The position numbers and the translations under genes are program-made. A stretch of DNA of 64,000 bases from Leuctra nigra (taxonomy: Eukaryota; Arthropoda; Insecta; Plecoptera; Leuctridae), in assembly GCA_934045905.1 (NCBI GenBank), contig OW203771.1, positions 2,790,001 through 2,854,000 of the forward strand, given 5' to 3'. Shown here in pieces: positions 11,935-22,860 of the stretch (position 1 is the first letter of the stretch; the number at the start of each line of letters is the position of its first letter). The notes beneath the pieces were generated by a model that had not been told where the DNA came from, did no database searches, and worked only from the letters and a program-made list of their open reading frames with translations.

Positions 11935-12203
11935 ACAAAATTATAAAAATTAAAAACAACTTAAAAAAAAATTGAAAATTGAAATAAAAAAATACAAAAT
12001 AAAGCTTGGCGCATTGAATTTGCACCGACCATGTAGACTTCTTCTATCTTCTTCCTACTTTCTGTCTTTCTTCGGCTCATTTATTGTTATCTTCTGTCTT
12101 ATGTTGCCTTCTTCTTGACACAATGCGCCCTGCCTTATTTTAATTTTTTTAATTTTGATTTTATATTTATTTTTTAATGTGTTTTTAATTTTTATAATTT
12201 TGT
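11935..12203. mobile_element. MITE with 24-bp terminal inverted repeats
   Basis: Perfect 24-bp inverted repeats at 11935-11958 and 12180-12203 (beginning ACAAAATTATAAAAATTAAA). Weaker symmetry continues outward (ccatcatt on the left, aatgatgg on the right), so the true ends may lie about 12-20 bp further out. It sits in the intron between exon 2b and exon 2 of the repeat-protein gene. No coding capacity. Confidence 0.6.
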
Positions 12204-12623
12204 TAAAGCTTACAATGATGGTTTACATAGATTTTATTCTTCAAATTTGGACACAACGTTAGGCGTATAGTGTTGTGCTTGGCGGCAGTAACTGGGCGAA
12301 ATGATTTCACGAATTTTAAGTGCGAAATTGTTTAAACAATATGTTATTGCTTGGCCCTTCTTTTAAATCTCATTTTTTTAGGTGGGAAGGTGCTTGGCAG
12401 TATTTTTACAAGTTTTTGTTTTTGTACATTGATTATAATGTAACGAAGAAGTTATTGTACCTGGAGTGAATTATAAAACGAAACTCATTCTCTTCTCTAT
12501 ATAACATCAGTTAAAAAGACACACAATGAAATAAGAAGAGCAATATTTCGGAGGCATTCTTCAAGCCAAATATTGGTTCTAAGATATTGGATCTAAGAGC
12601 TATTATTCTTGCCGTAAAGTTAC

Positions 12624-12815
12624 CTCTAGACATGCTACCGGGATTCTTGTGCAAGTCTGGACTCTCTGTTATTCCCCTGGGATTGCTGGAGTTGTAAGAG
12701 TCAGTCACCAATACCATGTAGCCTCCGGGTGATTCCCCATTGCTCTCTGAAACCAGATGATTTAAGTGAACGATCGGCTGCCTTCTGGCCGAAATATTGC
12801 TCTTCGTGATGTAAT
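12624..12815 (-). CDS. Duplicated N-terminal exon (2b), possible symmetric cassette
   Basis: Translation (DYITKSNISARRQP ... HLVSESNGESPGGY ... VTDSYNSSNPRG) closely matches the beginning of the giant exon (HLVSESYEEPTGGF ... VTDSYNASNPRG). Roughly 155 bp at 12620-12775 aligns with 11505-11662. A CACAG acceptor at 12816-12817 and a GTAACT donor at 12623 would give a 192-nt exon that is phase 1 at both ends, so it could be included or skipped without breaking the frame. If unspliced the frame runs on to a stop at 12511. It could instead be a non-functional duplicate; the acceptor has a weak pyrimidine tract. Confidence 0.45.
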
Positions 12816-13017
12816 CTGTGCTTTTATCGAGAACGTGGTGTGCAGACTGCAGAGTATGAGTTTTTATTAATTTCATTATTCTTGTCTAATGGCCAAACGC
12901 TATCTCAAAGCCATATCGTCACAATTACTAGTCAAAATATACTTACCCAAGCCGAACATACGAAAGAAAATAATAGCTATTATGTATAACTATATTCTAC
13001 CAATGGGGTAGATGCAA

Positions 13018-13035
13018 CCCCCCCCCCCCCCCCCC
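13018..13035. repeat. Poly-C tract
   Basis: About 18 consecutive C residues in the intron between exon 1 and exon 2b of the repeat-protein gene. Length may be unreliable in the assembly. Confidence 0.8.
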
Positions 13036-13428
13036 CTATCAGTTGGTTTTGATTTTATTTCAGACATTTTCATTCCAAATTCCAGGAAAAGGAAACAAAC
13101 CAAAATATTGGGAATGTTGATTCAACAATAGAAAACAGTAATATTTCAGTAATAATCTGAATATTATCAATGAAATATGATATTTATCGTAAAATAGTCG
13201 CATTTAACACTTTGAGATCGTACTGAGGTCATAAAGTACTCCAGTGTGTGTCATTGTTTAGTCTATTAAACTTGAAAGGGTCCCTTATATCTGATTTTTT
13301 TTTTAAATACTGTTGAAGACAAAAACAAAACAAACTCTTTGAATGCAGGTGCTTTTCCCATTTGCGTGAATCAATTTGAACAGAAGTGAATTTATTTCCG
13401 GACGGCAGAGGGACTATTCAGTGCTTAC

Positions 13429-13489
13429 CATTGGTTTCCGTGAAGGTAACAACAAGCAAGAGCGCCAACACAAACACTGCCTTCTTCAT
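13429..13489 (-). CDS. Signal-peptide first exon of the repeat-protein gene
   Basis: On the minus strand an ATG at 13489 begins a 20-residue segment, MKKAVFVLALLLVVTFTETN. This is a classic signal peptide: two Lys, then a hydrophobic core. It is cut by a donor (AATG|GTAAGC) at 13429/13428, leaving phase 1. That phase matches acceptors of both downstream candidates: 12815 (CACAG|AT) and 11692 (AATAAG|AG). It is too short to show as a long frame. Assignment to the giant gene rests on phase, strand, proximity and the need for a secretion signal; transcript data would settle it. Confidence 0.6.
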
Positions 13490-13538
13490 CCTCTTCTGCA
13501 ACTCAGAACTTCATATTCTCTTAGAACTCGACAAACCA

Positions 13539-13605
13539 ACTGATCGCGATGAATGTCTGCAGCTCAATGCATAACTGTGTAGTTAACTGCGTCATTATGA
13601 CGTCA
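13539..13605 (-). promoter_or_regulatory. Candidate core promoter of the repeat-protein gene (Inr and CRE)
   Basis: On the minus strand TCAGT at 13543-13539 matches the arthropod initiator and lies about 50 nt upstream of the signal-peptide ATG. A TATGCAT sequence sits near the -30 position, and a perfect CRE palindrome TGACGTCA is at 13598-13605. Motif matches only. Confidence 0.3.
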
Positions 13606-14727
13606 CTAACATTATCACTTCGTGCAGTTTCAAGATTATTAGGATACAATTCGCTGCAGAAGTAATAGAAGTTTTATTTGCTGTTTATGTGTTTTTGTTG
13701 ATTTGAAATCGTGTTTGTTGCGCAGTTTTATAGTTACGTGCTAATTGCGTCGCCTGTCGTGGTGGGGAGGAGATTTGTGGCCTATTTAATTGGAACTATT
13801 CCAGCGGTCGGCAACTGTTATGGCGTCTGGTATGACGGAGTGTTTATTTAAATAAAACAAGGGCGAAGTCATTCGAAAGTTCCAATAAACATTTTGTTTA
13901 GAGGTTTTCAGATATGTAATCTTTCACCTTCTTTTCTCAAATTGTTTGTAATTTATATTTTATTGTAAAATTTTGGCACCCAAGTAATTGTTGGTGCCAC
14001 ACTATATTGTATCCAAAATGAAAATTATATCTAGCTGGGTACAACTGTAGGTTTTAACATACCCAATTATAAAAACTATTTGTTTATTTATTAATTAATT
14101 ATTAATATTATAAATTATTTATTTTATACCGAATAATTTGGGTTGGATTTTATTGTCAATGTAGAACAAAAACAAAATTATTCGACAAAAACAGTTTGAG
14201 AATATACATTGAGTGAATTGAATTGTCAAGCAGCTTTACAGAACAAACAAACCTTTCCAAAATAGGGGAAAACTATTGAATTCTATGCGAATTTGTCTTA
14301 ATTGTAAATTAAACAGCAATAACAATACGACAATAAATTCACACTCGATCACTGCTTGCTGGGCGTGCGCTTTCGATAACATCGATAATATCAACAGCAC
14401 AATCTAGTTGATAACTCTATTGTGTTTGTGATAAGTTATGATGATAATGGAGTGAAGTTGACAGGTGGGAAGGAAGCGGTCTTGGTATATACTACGAATG
14501 GAATACGCTTCGAATGTAACTCGTTGATGAGTGAGCACAGAAACGTTCACCTTTCGCAGCCACGATAAACGACACGACACAATACGATTATCTTTGCAAC
14601 TTTCCAATCTCCATATAAACATTCTGGATAATCAGATCAATTGTGTCGTGACAATTACCTACCAGTAGGTACTTTTTCCATGAAATCTCCTTTTTCAACA
14701 CATACTAAACTCTTAAAACGACAATAT
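13606..14727. other. Non-coding spacer upstream of the repeat-protein gene
   Basis: AT-rich sequence with no convincing gene. Around 14430-14510 a short stretch (gacaggtgggaaggaagcggtc) resembles the tRNA-SINE body seen at 35542-35821, so a decayed SINE fragment is likely there. I see nothing else. Confidence 0.4.
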
Positions 14728-14753
14728 CTAGTGGAGCGGTCGCTCCACCCAGC

Positions 14754-15578
14754 CAGTGGCGTCGGAACCGGGGGGGCAGCAGGGGAACGTGCCCCCCCTA
14801 GACGTCTGAAGGGGGGGCAAGAGTATCAATCTGCCCCCCCTGGTAACGCATTATATCTTTAAAAAATTACTCGATAAGGGCTGAATTTCAAAAAAATTCG
14901 CTGCGCGGCATTGTTAGGCATTGTTTGCGGCATTGTCATGTGAAAGTCTTCTGACGGAATTCAATTGATTTTGTTATTTTACACCAAAATCATTCACTGC
15001 CTAGAGTACCTATTAAAATTTGAGTAAATCGCTGCGGGGCTTATTTATATGAACATTCCTTATGAGTGAATGATTAACTTTTGTTTTCTTACAATTAAAA
15101 TAAAATGCACCATAATCATTCGAAATTCAAAAAAATCCGCTGCGCGGCATTTTAATGTGTAATGTCTAAAATGTCTATGTCTATGTCTATGTCTATGTCT
15201 AAAAATGTCTGAAATTCATAATGCATTTCAAATTGGACCTATTGTGAATGTGAATAAATGCGGAGATATCATCCAAAACTAATCACTTTTCAAGTGCATA
15301 TAATTTAGATAAAGATAGGTTTAAAAAGTGTGAAATCATGTAGTAACGCCCCAAATGCATTCCTGAAATTCAAACATTTTCCGGGGCTATGCGCCCCGGA
15401 CTCGCATGGTGCTGTGGGGTCTTCCCCCCAGACCCCCCATTGTTTCTCTTCGCAATCGTGTTTCCCACACACATCGTCATTTACTGAATTATGTTCTCCC
15501 TTACAATTTAGTTCCTAACCTACCTAGATCCCAAGCAAAATGTGCCCCCCCTAAGAAAATAGACTTCCGACGCCACTG
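14754..15578. mobile_element. hAT-type non-autonomous element (825 bp)
   Basis: Terminal inverted repeats CAGTGGCGTCGGAA and TTCCGACGCCACTG are flanked by identical 8-bp duplications CACCCAGC (14746-14753 and 15579-15586), the hAT signature. The inside has no coding capacity and contains a (TCTATG)n run near 15174-15199. A GC-rich module at 15375-15470 is also found in the elements at 18713 and 34817. Confidence 0.85.
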
Positions 15579-15849
15579 CACCCAGCCAAGTCGTACTATA
15601 CACTCACACTCACTCAACATACCGTAAAATTGCATAATAAACTGAGGAGCAGACCAAACACTTTTACTGTAAGCAACAACATGGCATTTTCGGCCTACTG
15701 GATCTCAAAATTGGAAAATCTCACATTGTTGCAAAATATCTTATTTTCGAGCTATGGCCCACCTCACCTCATATACCAAATTTGGGAACAATATGTTATT
15801 CCATTTGCGAGCTAGAGGGCCGAGAAAACCGTGAAATTACATCACTTTC

Positions 15850-15957
15850 ATCTTCTTCTTCTTCTTCTTCTTCTTCTTCTTCTTCTTCTTCTTCTTCTTC
15901 TTCTTCTTCTTCTTCTTCTTCTTCTTCTTCTTCTTCTTCTTCTTCTTCTTCTTCTTC
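15850..15957. repeat. (TTC)n microsatellite
   Basis: About 36 uninterrupted TTC units inside transposon copy A1. The corresponding place in copy A3 (about 23300) has a short (GATGAT) run instead, so the array expanded after insertion. Confidence 0.95.
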
Positions 15958-17064
15958 AGATGATATCAGGAAACACCGCTGTCACCGCCACAGCCTAAAC
16001 GGCTTAGCCGATCGATCTGAAATTTTTACCACATGTGCACTTTTGGCGTCTGAGGTGCCTTTTTATAAAACCAACCGGAAGGCGCCATTTTGAAACCGGA
16101 CGTGACGTCATATATCGAAAACGGCTAAACCGATCGGAATGAAACCAGCGCCATATGATTCAGATGGTCATCAATATGAAATACCAATAGTCAAAAAAGA
16201 AATGTACTATTACCGAAACCGGAAATGACGTCATAAAAATGAAGAATTTGACTTTAATAACCTCTTACTACAATAACTACATATTCAGAAGGCTTATAAT
16301 ACTACATAACATTTATAGAAAAAAATTCTAGGTGGCAGTTGTTTCTTCCGCCATTTTGAAAACCGGAAGTGATGCCATATCTCGAAAACAGCTGGGCCGA
16401 TTGGAACGATGCTTTCGCAATTCTTTATGGAATATCAACTTAAGCATATATTTATCACCGAACACAATTTTTCGTGGTAACCAATTCGGAAATGGCATAT
16501 TTTTTTTAAGGAATTGGTCATCGTTGCTCCAATATGTGTTGCAAGTTGTGTAAATAAACTAAAAAAAGGAGTGATATCCCCATAAAAAACACTCCGTGTA
16601 AAAATACCAGCCAAGTCTCTTCAACTATAAAAAATATAAAAAAATCAAAAAATTTAGCACTGAAAAGTAGTGATATCAAAAAATGGGCCAAGTCAAAACT
16701 TAATTTGAAAAACCAAAATATACTTGGCGCATCGTTTTTAAGGGCATTATAGGTACAGTCACCAGTTTTTCGCTAAAGCACATTCGGATTCTTTGAAAAA
16801 TCCAACAATGAGGATTAGTCATGTTTTAGTGACAGGTTTGACGCGTCTCGAAATAAACATTGGCAACTTTGTAAGGCGAAGGTGTTGGGGAGTCATTAAA
16901 CGGTCAGGTAGCTTGACAAGAGAGTGATGAGCTTAACTCTCATACAATGAATGAATGCCTATTGTATCCTAGATAATGGAAACCCAATGTGCTATAGTGA
17001 AAAACTGTCGACAATATATTATATATATTTAGAGGTACATTTGATTTATGCAAAATGCTTCTTT

Positions 17065-18055
17065 TTGAGCGAGCGTAGCGAGCGTCACCACGGTACTCTT
17101 ATGGCACTTTCTCTGTGTGTTTGTTTGTTTTTTTGTGGTCACAGCCCAGGTCTAACCGCTCAAGCAATCGATCTGAAATTTTGTACACATACTAACGTAC
17201 TCTATGCGGTCCCTGGGATCATTTTTGAACGGGCTCTCGTGATTGGTTCAAATTTAAAAAAAATATCTTTCGATTGGTTACTTCGATCAATTTGAAATTT
17301 AGCAAAAACATTGCAACCAACATTGTACCCAATCATAAAAATTTTCAGCCAAATCCTTTTATTGGTTCAAATTTAAAACCATTTTTCAAGTGATTTTTGA
17401 CATTTAAACTAGAACCGTATGACCGATCAACTTAAAACTTCGCGTGGTCATTGGTACCAACATTTTAGATATTTTTGCCAATTTTCAGTCTAATCTGTCG
17501 TTATTTTCAAAAGTTTTGTCATTTTTAGGTCATTTTATTCCATAATCTTGAAAAATGTATACTAAATTGTCATCCCTGCCTTCTTTAAGTCCAAGGCAAG
17601 GCCTGTAGAGCAGCCAAGCTATCCACAATGTACAGTAAAATGAAAGCATTTTTGAGCTAGCGCATAAAATCGGATGCAGTACGAAGGCCAAATCATCTAC
17701 TTGGTTTAAGTTTAAATAATGCCTTCTGATTGGTCGACAATAAAAATGTTCACATTAAGTTCAAATTTTGCATAATGATCAAGACCAACTTAATATTAAA
17801 TTTTACATATTATTGTAAGCCCAATCAAAGTATTAATTGTAATTTTACGAGTTTAGTATGGGATGTCACAAGAGATTTCTCGAGAAGGTATGTAGGTAAG
17901 ACTTCACGACACAATGGATCTGTTATTCATCCAGAGTATTATGGAGATTGAAATTTGCAGAGAAAATCGTCTTGTGCCGTGTCGTGCATCGTTACTATGG
18001 GGATGTTGCATGTTCTGTGCTCGCTCATCAACGCGTTACACTGAGCGTTTTCCTA
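17065..18055 (+). mobile_element. Helitron-like non-autonomous element H1
   Basis: Begins with GAGCGAGCGTAGCGAGCGTC (a near-palindrome) and ends in ...TCAACGCGTTACACTGAGCG, TTTTC, CTAG followed by T. The end has a potential stem AACGC/GCGTT a few bases before CTAG. CTRR with an upstream hairpin and a T at the right flank are Helitron 3' features; the 5' end is less typical. No coding capacity. Related copies: 24533, 27655, 35343, 37366, 43907, 47551, 57849. Confidence 0.5.
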
Positions 18056-18290
18056 GTGTAAATTTTCAGAGTAATCCGTCGTTAAAAGTCTTTGTCGTCT
18101 GTGTGTGTGTGTGTCTGTATTTCGAAGAAATAAAATCGAAAAAATTGCCTGCGGTGCATTTCACCCGCATATAAATGTAAATAAGTTACGTGGATAATAT
18201 GTGAATGTGAATGGAGTTGACATTCTCTGGATAGAAATGATTCCTGAAAGGAACGCAATAAGAAGTTCATTTAAATGATCGGCGATACTA

Positions 18291-18317
18291 GGGGGGGGGG
18301 GGGGGGGGGGTGGGGGG
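18291..18317. repeat. Poly-G tract
   Basis: About 26 G residues with one T. No function inferred; prone to length error in assembly. Confidence 0.85.
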
Positions 18318-18712
18318 CACCACAATGTATTTTTGTCAGAAGCTTTTCCTTCGCTTGTTACGTATTTATTTCATAATTAGAACAAAATGTCAAGTGTTGT
18401 TTTCCAGATGAATTGGATTCTAAAGCCAGCTCCAGTCGTCTTCAAACAGGGAGTACCAGACGGCATGGCGCCCGTGGTGATTTAAATATTGCGCTTGCTG
18501 ATTGCATATTTCACCAATCAGTGGTCAATGGCATATTGATAATTTAATATGAGATGGGTACCATAGATCAAGTAGAACTTATGGGTACAGACGCCTCGTT
18601 ATGTTCTGATGAAAGCCAGGGATAAAACCAGTCTTGCAAATCACCCCTCTGTATACAAGATCTATATTTTTGGCAACTTATACTCTGTGTATACGACTGG
18701 TAGTCGCGATAG

Positions 18713-19557
18713 CAGGGACGACGCTAAGGGGGAACCTGGGGGGGGGGGGGGGGGGGGGGGGGGCACGGCCCCCCCTTGTGCCCCCCCTCCCCCCAAACCA
18801 AATGTGGCGAAATAAATATCTTGAAAGGCAGTGAGGCTAAACTTTTCTTCAATTTTTTTCACTGTTCAAATTATCAAATAAAACTTCAACTGACATTGTT
18901 CTGCAAATAGGCAACTTTCGTATGCCAGATAATGAAGTTCCTAAGAAGCATAGCAAGGTTGACAAAAATTGGATAAGATAAGGAACTCAAAGATAAAGAA
19001 ATATCTTGGAATGGAGACTCTAAATTTAAAATAAGGAAAGGAGAGATTGAAATGGTTTGGTCGATTGAAAGGGATGGGACAAGAGAGGATACCGAGAAGG
19101 GAGGCAGATAGAGCAGCAATTGGAGGGAAAAGAAAGGCAGGGAGACCGCGAACGAAGTGGATGAGTGGAGTGAAGGTGGCTGTGGAAGAAAGAGGAGAGT
19201 ATTGGGAAATGGTAAGGGACGAAAAATGGTGGGAGGACAGTTCATAAAAATTAGTGTAGGGATAGGTTTATGAAGGTTTCAGTTTTTTTATTGAAGTCTG
19301 AAATTCAAAAATTTTCCGGGGCTGTGCGCCCCGGACCTGCATTTTGCTGGGAGGCCCTCCCCCCAGAACCCCCATTGTCTTCGTAGACACTAGTATGCCC
19401 AATATTATCCCCCCCCCCCCCTTGTAAATTTAGTTCCTACGCGGCTGATCCCTACGCCACAATATGAAAATATACATGTGAAAATACGTTTGCCCCCCCT
19501 ACAAAGTTTATTGCCCTACCTAGGCCCCCCTGTATAAAAATCCTAGCGTCGTCCCTG
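18713..19557. mobile_element. hAT-type non-autonomous element (845 bp) with nested RTE relic
   Basis: Ends CAGGGACGACGCTA and TAGCGTCGTCCCTG are flanked by 8-bp duplications CGCGATAG (18705-18712 and 19558-19565). It contains a poly-G run near 18739-18763, an RTE-type reverse transcriptase tail (18920-19246), and the GC-rich module shared with the elements at 14754 and 34817 (here about 19310-19385). Confidence 0.85.
18920..19246 (+). pseudogene. RTE-type retrotransposon C-terminal fragment
   Basis: Translation in shifting frames shows the RTE tail pattern: LRSIARLTKIG, then KERLKWFGRLKGMGQERIPRRE, then KRKAGRPRTKWMSGVK and WWEDSS at the end. The last 66 residues (19047-19247) are open; upstream there are stops and frame changes. 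The same pattern closes the larger fragment at 46265-47290. Confidence 0.7.
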
Positions 19558-19915
19558 CGCGATAGGGGGTAAGTTTTATCACAATATAATGAGTTGACTG
19601 TACATTCAGATTCAGGCGTAGTGACAACAAAATGCTAACACTTTCACGTGGAAGGTGTCAACGACTTCTACCGCATCCAGATTTGTTAAGACACTTCTGG
19701 AACTAATCTACGCAGAAAAGAACTGCCAAAATAACTTTGAAGATGGTTTTACTTCCTTTCACCTAAATATTCAATCAAGACCTAAAGTTAAAGGAAATCC
19801 GACGAACAGTCAAGAATGCAAACGTGACTCTAAGGGCACATGCATCACAAACCTGACACATTAATGTCGGCAAAACATGTGCTCTTTCTTCATCTTTCCA
19901 AAGAAATGGGGAGAT

Positions 19916-21780
19916 CTAGTGGAGCGGTCGCTCCACGCCAGCCAAGTCGTACGGCGCGCGCACACTCTCATATAAAGGCTGGAGCAAACCCACTTTTACT
20001 GTAAGCATCAAAGTGGCATTTTCGGCCTACTGGATCTTAAAATTGAGAAATCTCACATTGTTGCGAAATATCTTCATTTCGAGCTATGGCCCACCCTACA
20101 ACATATACCAAATTTGGGAACAATAGGTTACGCCCTTTGCGCGCTAGAGGGCCGTGAAAACAGTGTTTTAGGGCGGTTTTCATAATCAGTAATCATAGTA
20201 GTAGGCTGGAGCTAAAATCCGGTAAACAGGCCACAGCCTAAACGGCTGAACCGATTGATCTCACATTTTTACCACGTGTGCACTTTTGGCGTCTGATTTA
20301 ACCTTGTCCCCATGAATTTTTTGTGCCGCCATTTTGAAACCGGAAGTGACGTCATATCTCGTCAACGGTTGGACCGATCGGAACGAAATTTGCGCCAATC
20401 GTTTCAGACGGTCATCTATATGGATTATCAATATCAAAAGACTGAACATTATTTTAAATAAACCGGAAATGACGTCATGAAATTTAATATACATCGATTT
20501 GCATTTCAGCAACAACTGTTGATCCGATTGTCTTGATATTTATGTAACGTTTGTACTTTTGATATTTCATTTGACTTGTTATAAAACCAACCGGAAGCCG
20601 CCATTTTGAAACCGGAAGTGACATCATGTCTCAAAAACGGCTAAACAGATTAGAACAAAACCAGCGCTAAACGATTTAGACGGTCAACTTTATATATCAG
20701 TAATATTTGATGATTCAAATATCGAAACCGGAAATGACGTCACACATTTTATGACCTATACCGGAAATGACGTCATAAATATGCTAAATGACGCTAAATT
20801 CACCACTTTATACTTTAAAATAGATATAAGTAAACGTACTTTGTAAATAATTATAAATTCAAGGTTGCAGTGTTCTCGGCGGCCATTTTTAAAACCGGAA
20901 GTGACGTCATATATCGTAAACGGTTGTACCGATTGCAACCTAAGTTTGGAAATGTGTTGGACTAATAATTATGAATTCAAGACGACATTATTTTCGGCCG
21001 CCATTGTTAAAACCGGAAGTGACGTCAAATATCGAAAATGGCTGTACCGATTGCAATCAAATTTTGGAAATGTGTTGTACTAATAATTATGAATTCAAGA
21101 CGACATTATTTTCGGCCGCCATTGTTAAAACCGGAAGTGACGTCATATATCGAAAATGGCTGTACCGATTGCAACCAAATTTTGGAAATGTGTTGTACTA
21201 ATAATTATGAATTCAAGACGACATTATTTTCGGCCGCCATTGTTAAAACCGGAAGTGACGTCATATATCAAAAACGGCTGTACCGATTGCAACCAAATTT
21301 TGGAAATGTGTAGGAGTAATAATTATGAATTCAAGACGACATTATTTTCGGCCGCCATTGCTAAAACCGGAAGTGACGTCATATATCGAAAACGGCTGGA
21401 CCGATTGTAACGAAACTTAAAGCTATTCTTCTTGGATAATTATTTTAATCTTATATACCAAACGCAACTTTTCCAAGTATCCAAATCGGCATAGGCGTAT
21501 TTTTTTAAAGAAATAAGTTCTTGCACGGACACAAGCTGTGCTACAAGCTGTATGAATAAACTAACAAAAGAAGTGATATCCCAGAAAAAAACACTCCGTG
21601 TAAAAAAGGCAGCCAAGTCTCTTTACTTTAAAAAAATTCAACACCGAAAAGGAGTGATATCAAAAAAGGAGCCAAGTCAATGACATTTCCAAATATTTAA
21701 TCGTATCTTTGAAATAAAAGTATAAACACCGAGAAATACTTTACAAAAGGACTTGGCGCATCGTTTTTTTAAAGACATTT
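19916..21780. mobile_element. Family A transposon, copy A2
   Basis: Starts with CTAG plus the GTGGAGCGGTCGCTCCAC palindrome. The body is full of ccggaagtgacgtcat modules, including the 118-bp tandem array. It runs into the left arm of fold-back element P2 (21577-21778), which carries the gacttggcgcatcg end motif also seen in A1. Confidence 0.55.
20850..21420. repeat. 118-bp tandem array, about 4.6 units
   Basis: Copies of ccggaagtgacgtca start at 20895, 21013, 21131, 21249 and 21367, exactly 118 bp apart. Each unit also has ggccgccattgttaaaacc, ggctgtaccgattgcaa and a TAATAATTATGAATTC segment. Four units contain the CRE palindrome TGACGTCA next to the ETS-like core CCGGAAGT. Confidence 0.9.
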
Positions 21781-22860
21781 TTCTATTCATAAGCATGTGC
21801 CATTTATATACAACCGTCATTTTGAATGTTTAGAATAATAGGGAAACATCTTTCAATTAGGTACATATTATACATACCTTCTGTAAAATATTTTCTATAT
21901 GAATATATACGCTATGAAACTTGTTGTCTATGCTTTCTATAAATATACACAATAGTTATCTTCGTAATATTGTTTCGTCGTGAATATAATTAAGTCTCAT
22001 GCGTTATACCTTCTCATCATGTAACAATTTCTATTAATACACATTTTATAAAAATACATTTCACAAAGAAGACAGTCATATTGAATTTCTATTAAAAAAT
22101 TTAACTTTATACACTTGACACTTCAAAAATATATAATTGTGTTCCATTAGTTAGTAATTATTTGACAACGTTTCATGATTTCCTTCAGTCAAGATCAAAT
22201 TATGAAAAGATACCAGTCTAATATCGCCATATTAACAGTACTGCAAGAATATGTATGAGCCCACTTCCAATTGATATGAAGGGATGTGTGTTGTGAAAAA
22301 TATCCGACCGAACCGGGGCACGAACTTGGGACCTCTCACTTGCCGGGCGAGAGCTCTACCAACTGAGCTACCCGATCGGACGGGCGGACATTAGACACAA
22401 CACACTGATGAGGATCCTGACTCCTGACTCCATGGAAGTTTTCCAAAGAAATCTACATTCTCACCACTTCCAATTGTTATGTAATTCTTTCACCCTTATA
22501 TTACTTATATATTACAGCATAAAATCATGCTTCTATCGCCATTGACAAAACTATAAAATAGTCATTACTAAAAGTAGCTTGATTCATAGATTCTGGCTCT
22601 AATAGAAAGAGGAAAATGTACCTACTTGTAAATTTCTTTCCACTTTTAGGATAGAATGATGTCTTTAAAAAAACGATGCGCCAAGTCCTTTTGTAAAGTA
22701 TTTCTCGGTGTTTATACTTTTATTTCAAAGATACGATTAAATATTTGGAAATGTCATTGACTTGGCTCCTTTTTTGATATCACTCCTTTTCGGTGTTGAA
22801 TTTTTTTAAAGTAAAGAGACTTGGCTGCCTTTTTTACACGGAGTGTTGTTTTCTGGGATA
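21577..22860. mobile_element. Fold-back element P2 with 202-bp inverted arms
   Basis: Arms at 21577-21778 and 22659-22860 are inverted copies starting TATCCCAGAAAAAAACACTC and ending at gacttggcgcatcgttttttt. The 880-bp interior has no coding frame and holds a tRNA-like SINE. No clear target duplication. The smaller relative P1 is at 25345-25745. Confidence 0.7.
22274..22463 (-). mobile_element. tRNA-derived SINE with 13-bp target duplication
   Basis: Flanked by CCACTTCCAATTG at 22261-22273 and 22464-22476. On the minus strand 22379-22304 reads as a tRNA-like unit with A box (TAGCTCAGTTGG) and B-box-like GTTCGTGCC. The ends pair (CCGATCG with CGGTCGG), and the anticodon-like loop reads CCGGCAA. 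The T stem is decayed and position 33 is not T, so it is not a working tRNA gene. Confidence 0.75.

Larger units (their letters stand above)
14728..16752. mobile_element. Family A transposon, copy A1 (interrupted by a hAT element)
   Basis: The left end is CTAG overlapping an 18-bp palindrome, GTGGAGCGGTCGCTCCAC (14731-14748), followed by ccagccaagtcgtac. Copies A2 (19916) and A3 (22999) start identically. The body has repeated modules with ccggaagtgacgtcat. The right end (about 16575-16752) carries the tatccccataaaaaacactcc sequence and ends in acttggcgcatcg. A hAT element occupies 14754-15578 with its 8-bp duplication, showing A1 is older. Class unknown; the CTAG next to a hairpin recalls Helitron 3' ends. 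Confidence 0.55.

Noticed and set aside
12511..12876. 121-codon minus frame starting at a Met upstream of exon 2b
   Set aside because: The first and last thirds have no counterpart in the paralogous exon; only 12624-12815 is supported, so the larger frame is read-through into intron.
14641..14862. Gly/Arg frame over the G-rich end of the hAT element
   Set aside because: Low-complexity transposon end; it crosses the insertion border at 14754.
15782..16093. Frame with a long poly-Ser run
   Set aside because: Product of the (TTC)n microsatellite inside a transposon; no other coding support.
18609..18862. Gly- or Pro-rich frames on both strands
   Set aside because: Caused by the poly-G tract at the hAT element end.
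20865..21410. Overlapping 72-91-codon frames with repeated NNYEFKTTLFSAAIVKTGSD
   Set aside because: They follow the 118-bp tandem array in different frames; 118 is not a multiple of 3 and no start or splice context exists.
22304..22379. Possible tRNA-Ala gene (minus)
   Set aside because: T stem is unpaired, position 33 is not T, there are extra bases before the D stem, and it lies inside a SINE with a target duplication.
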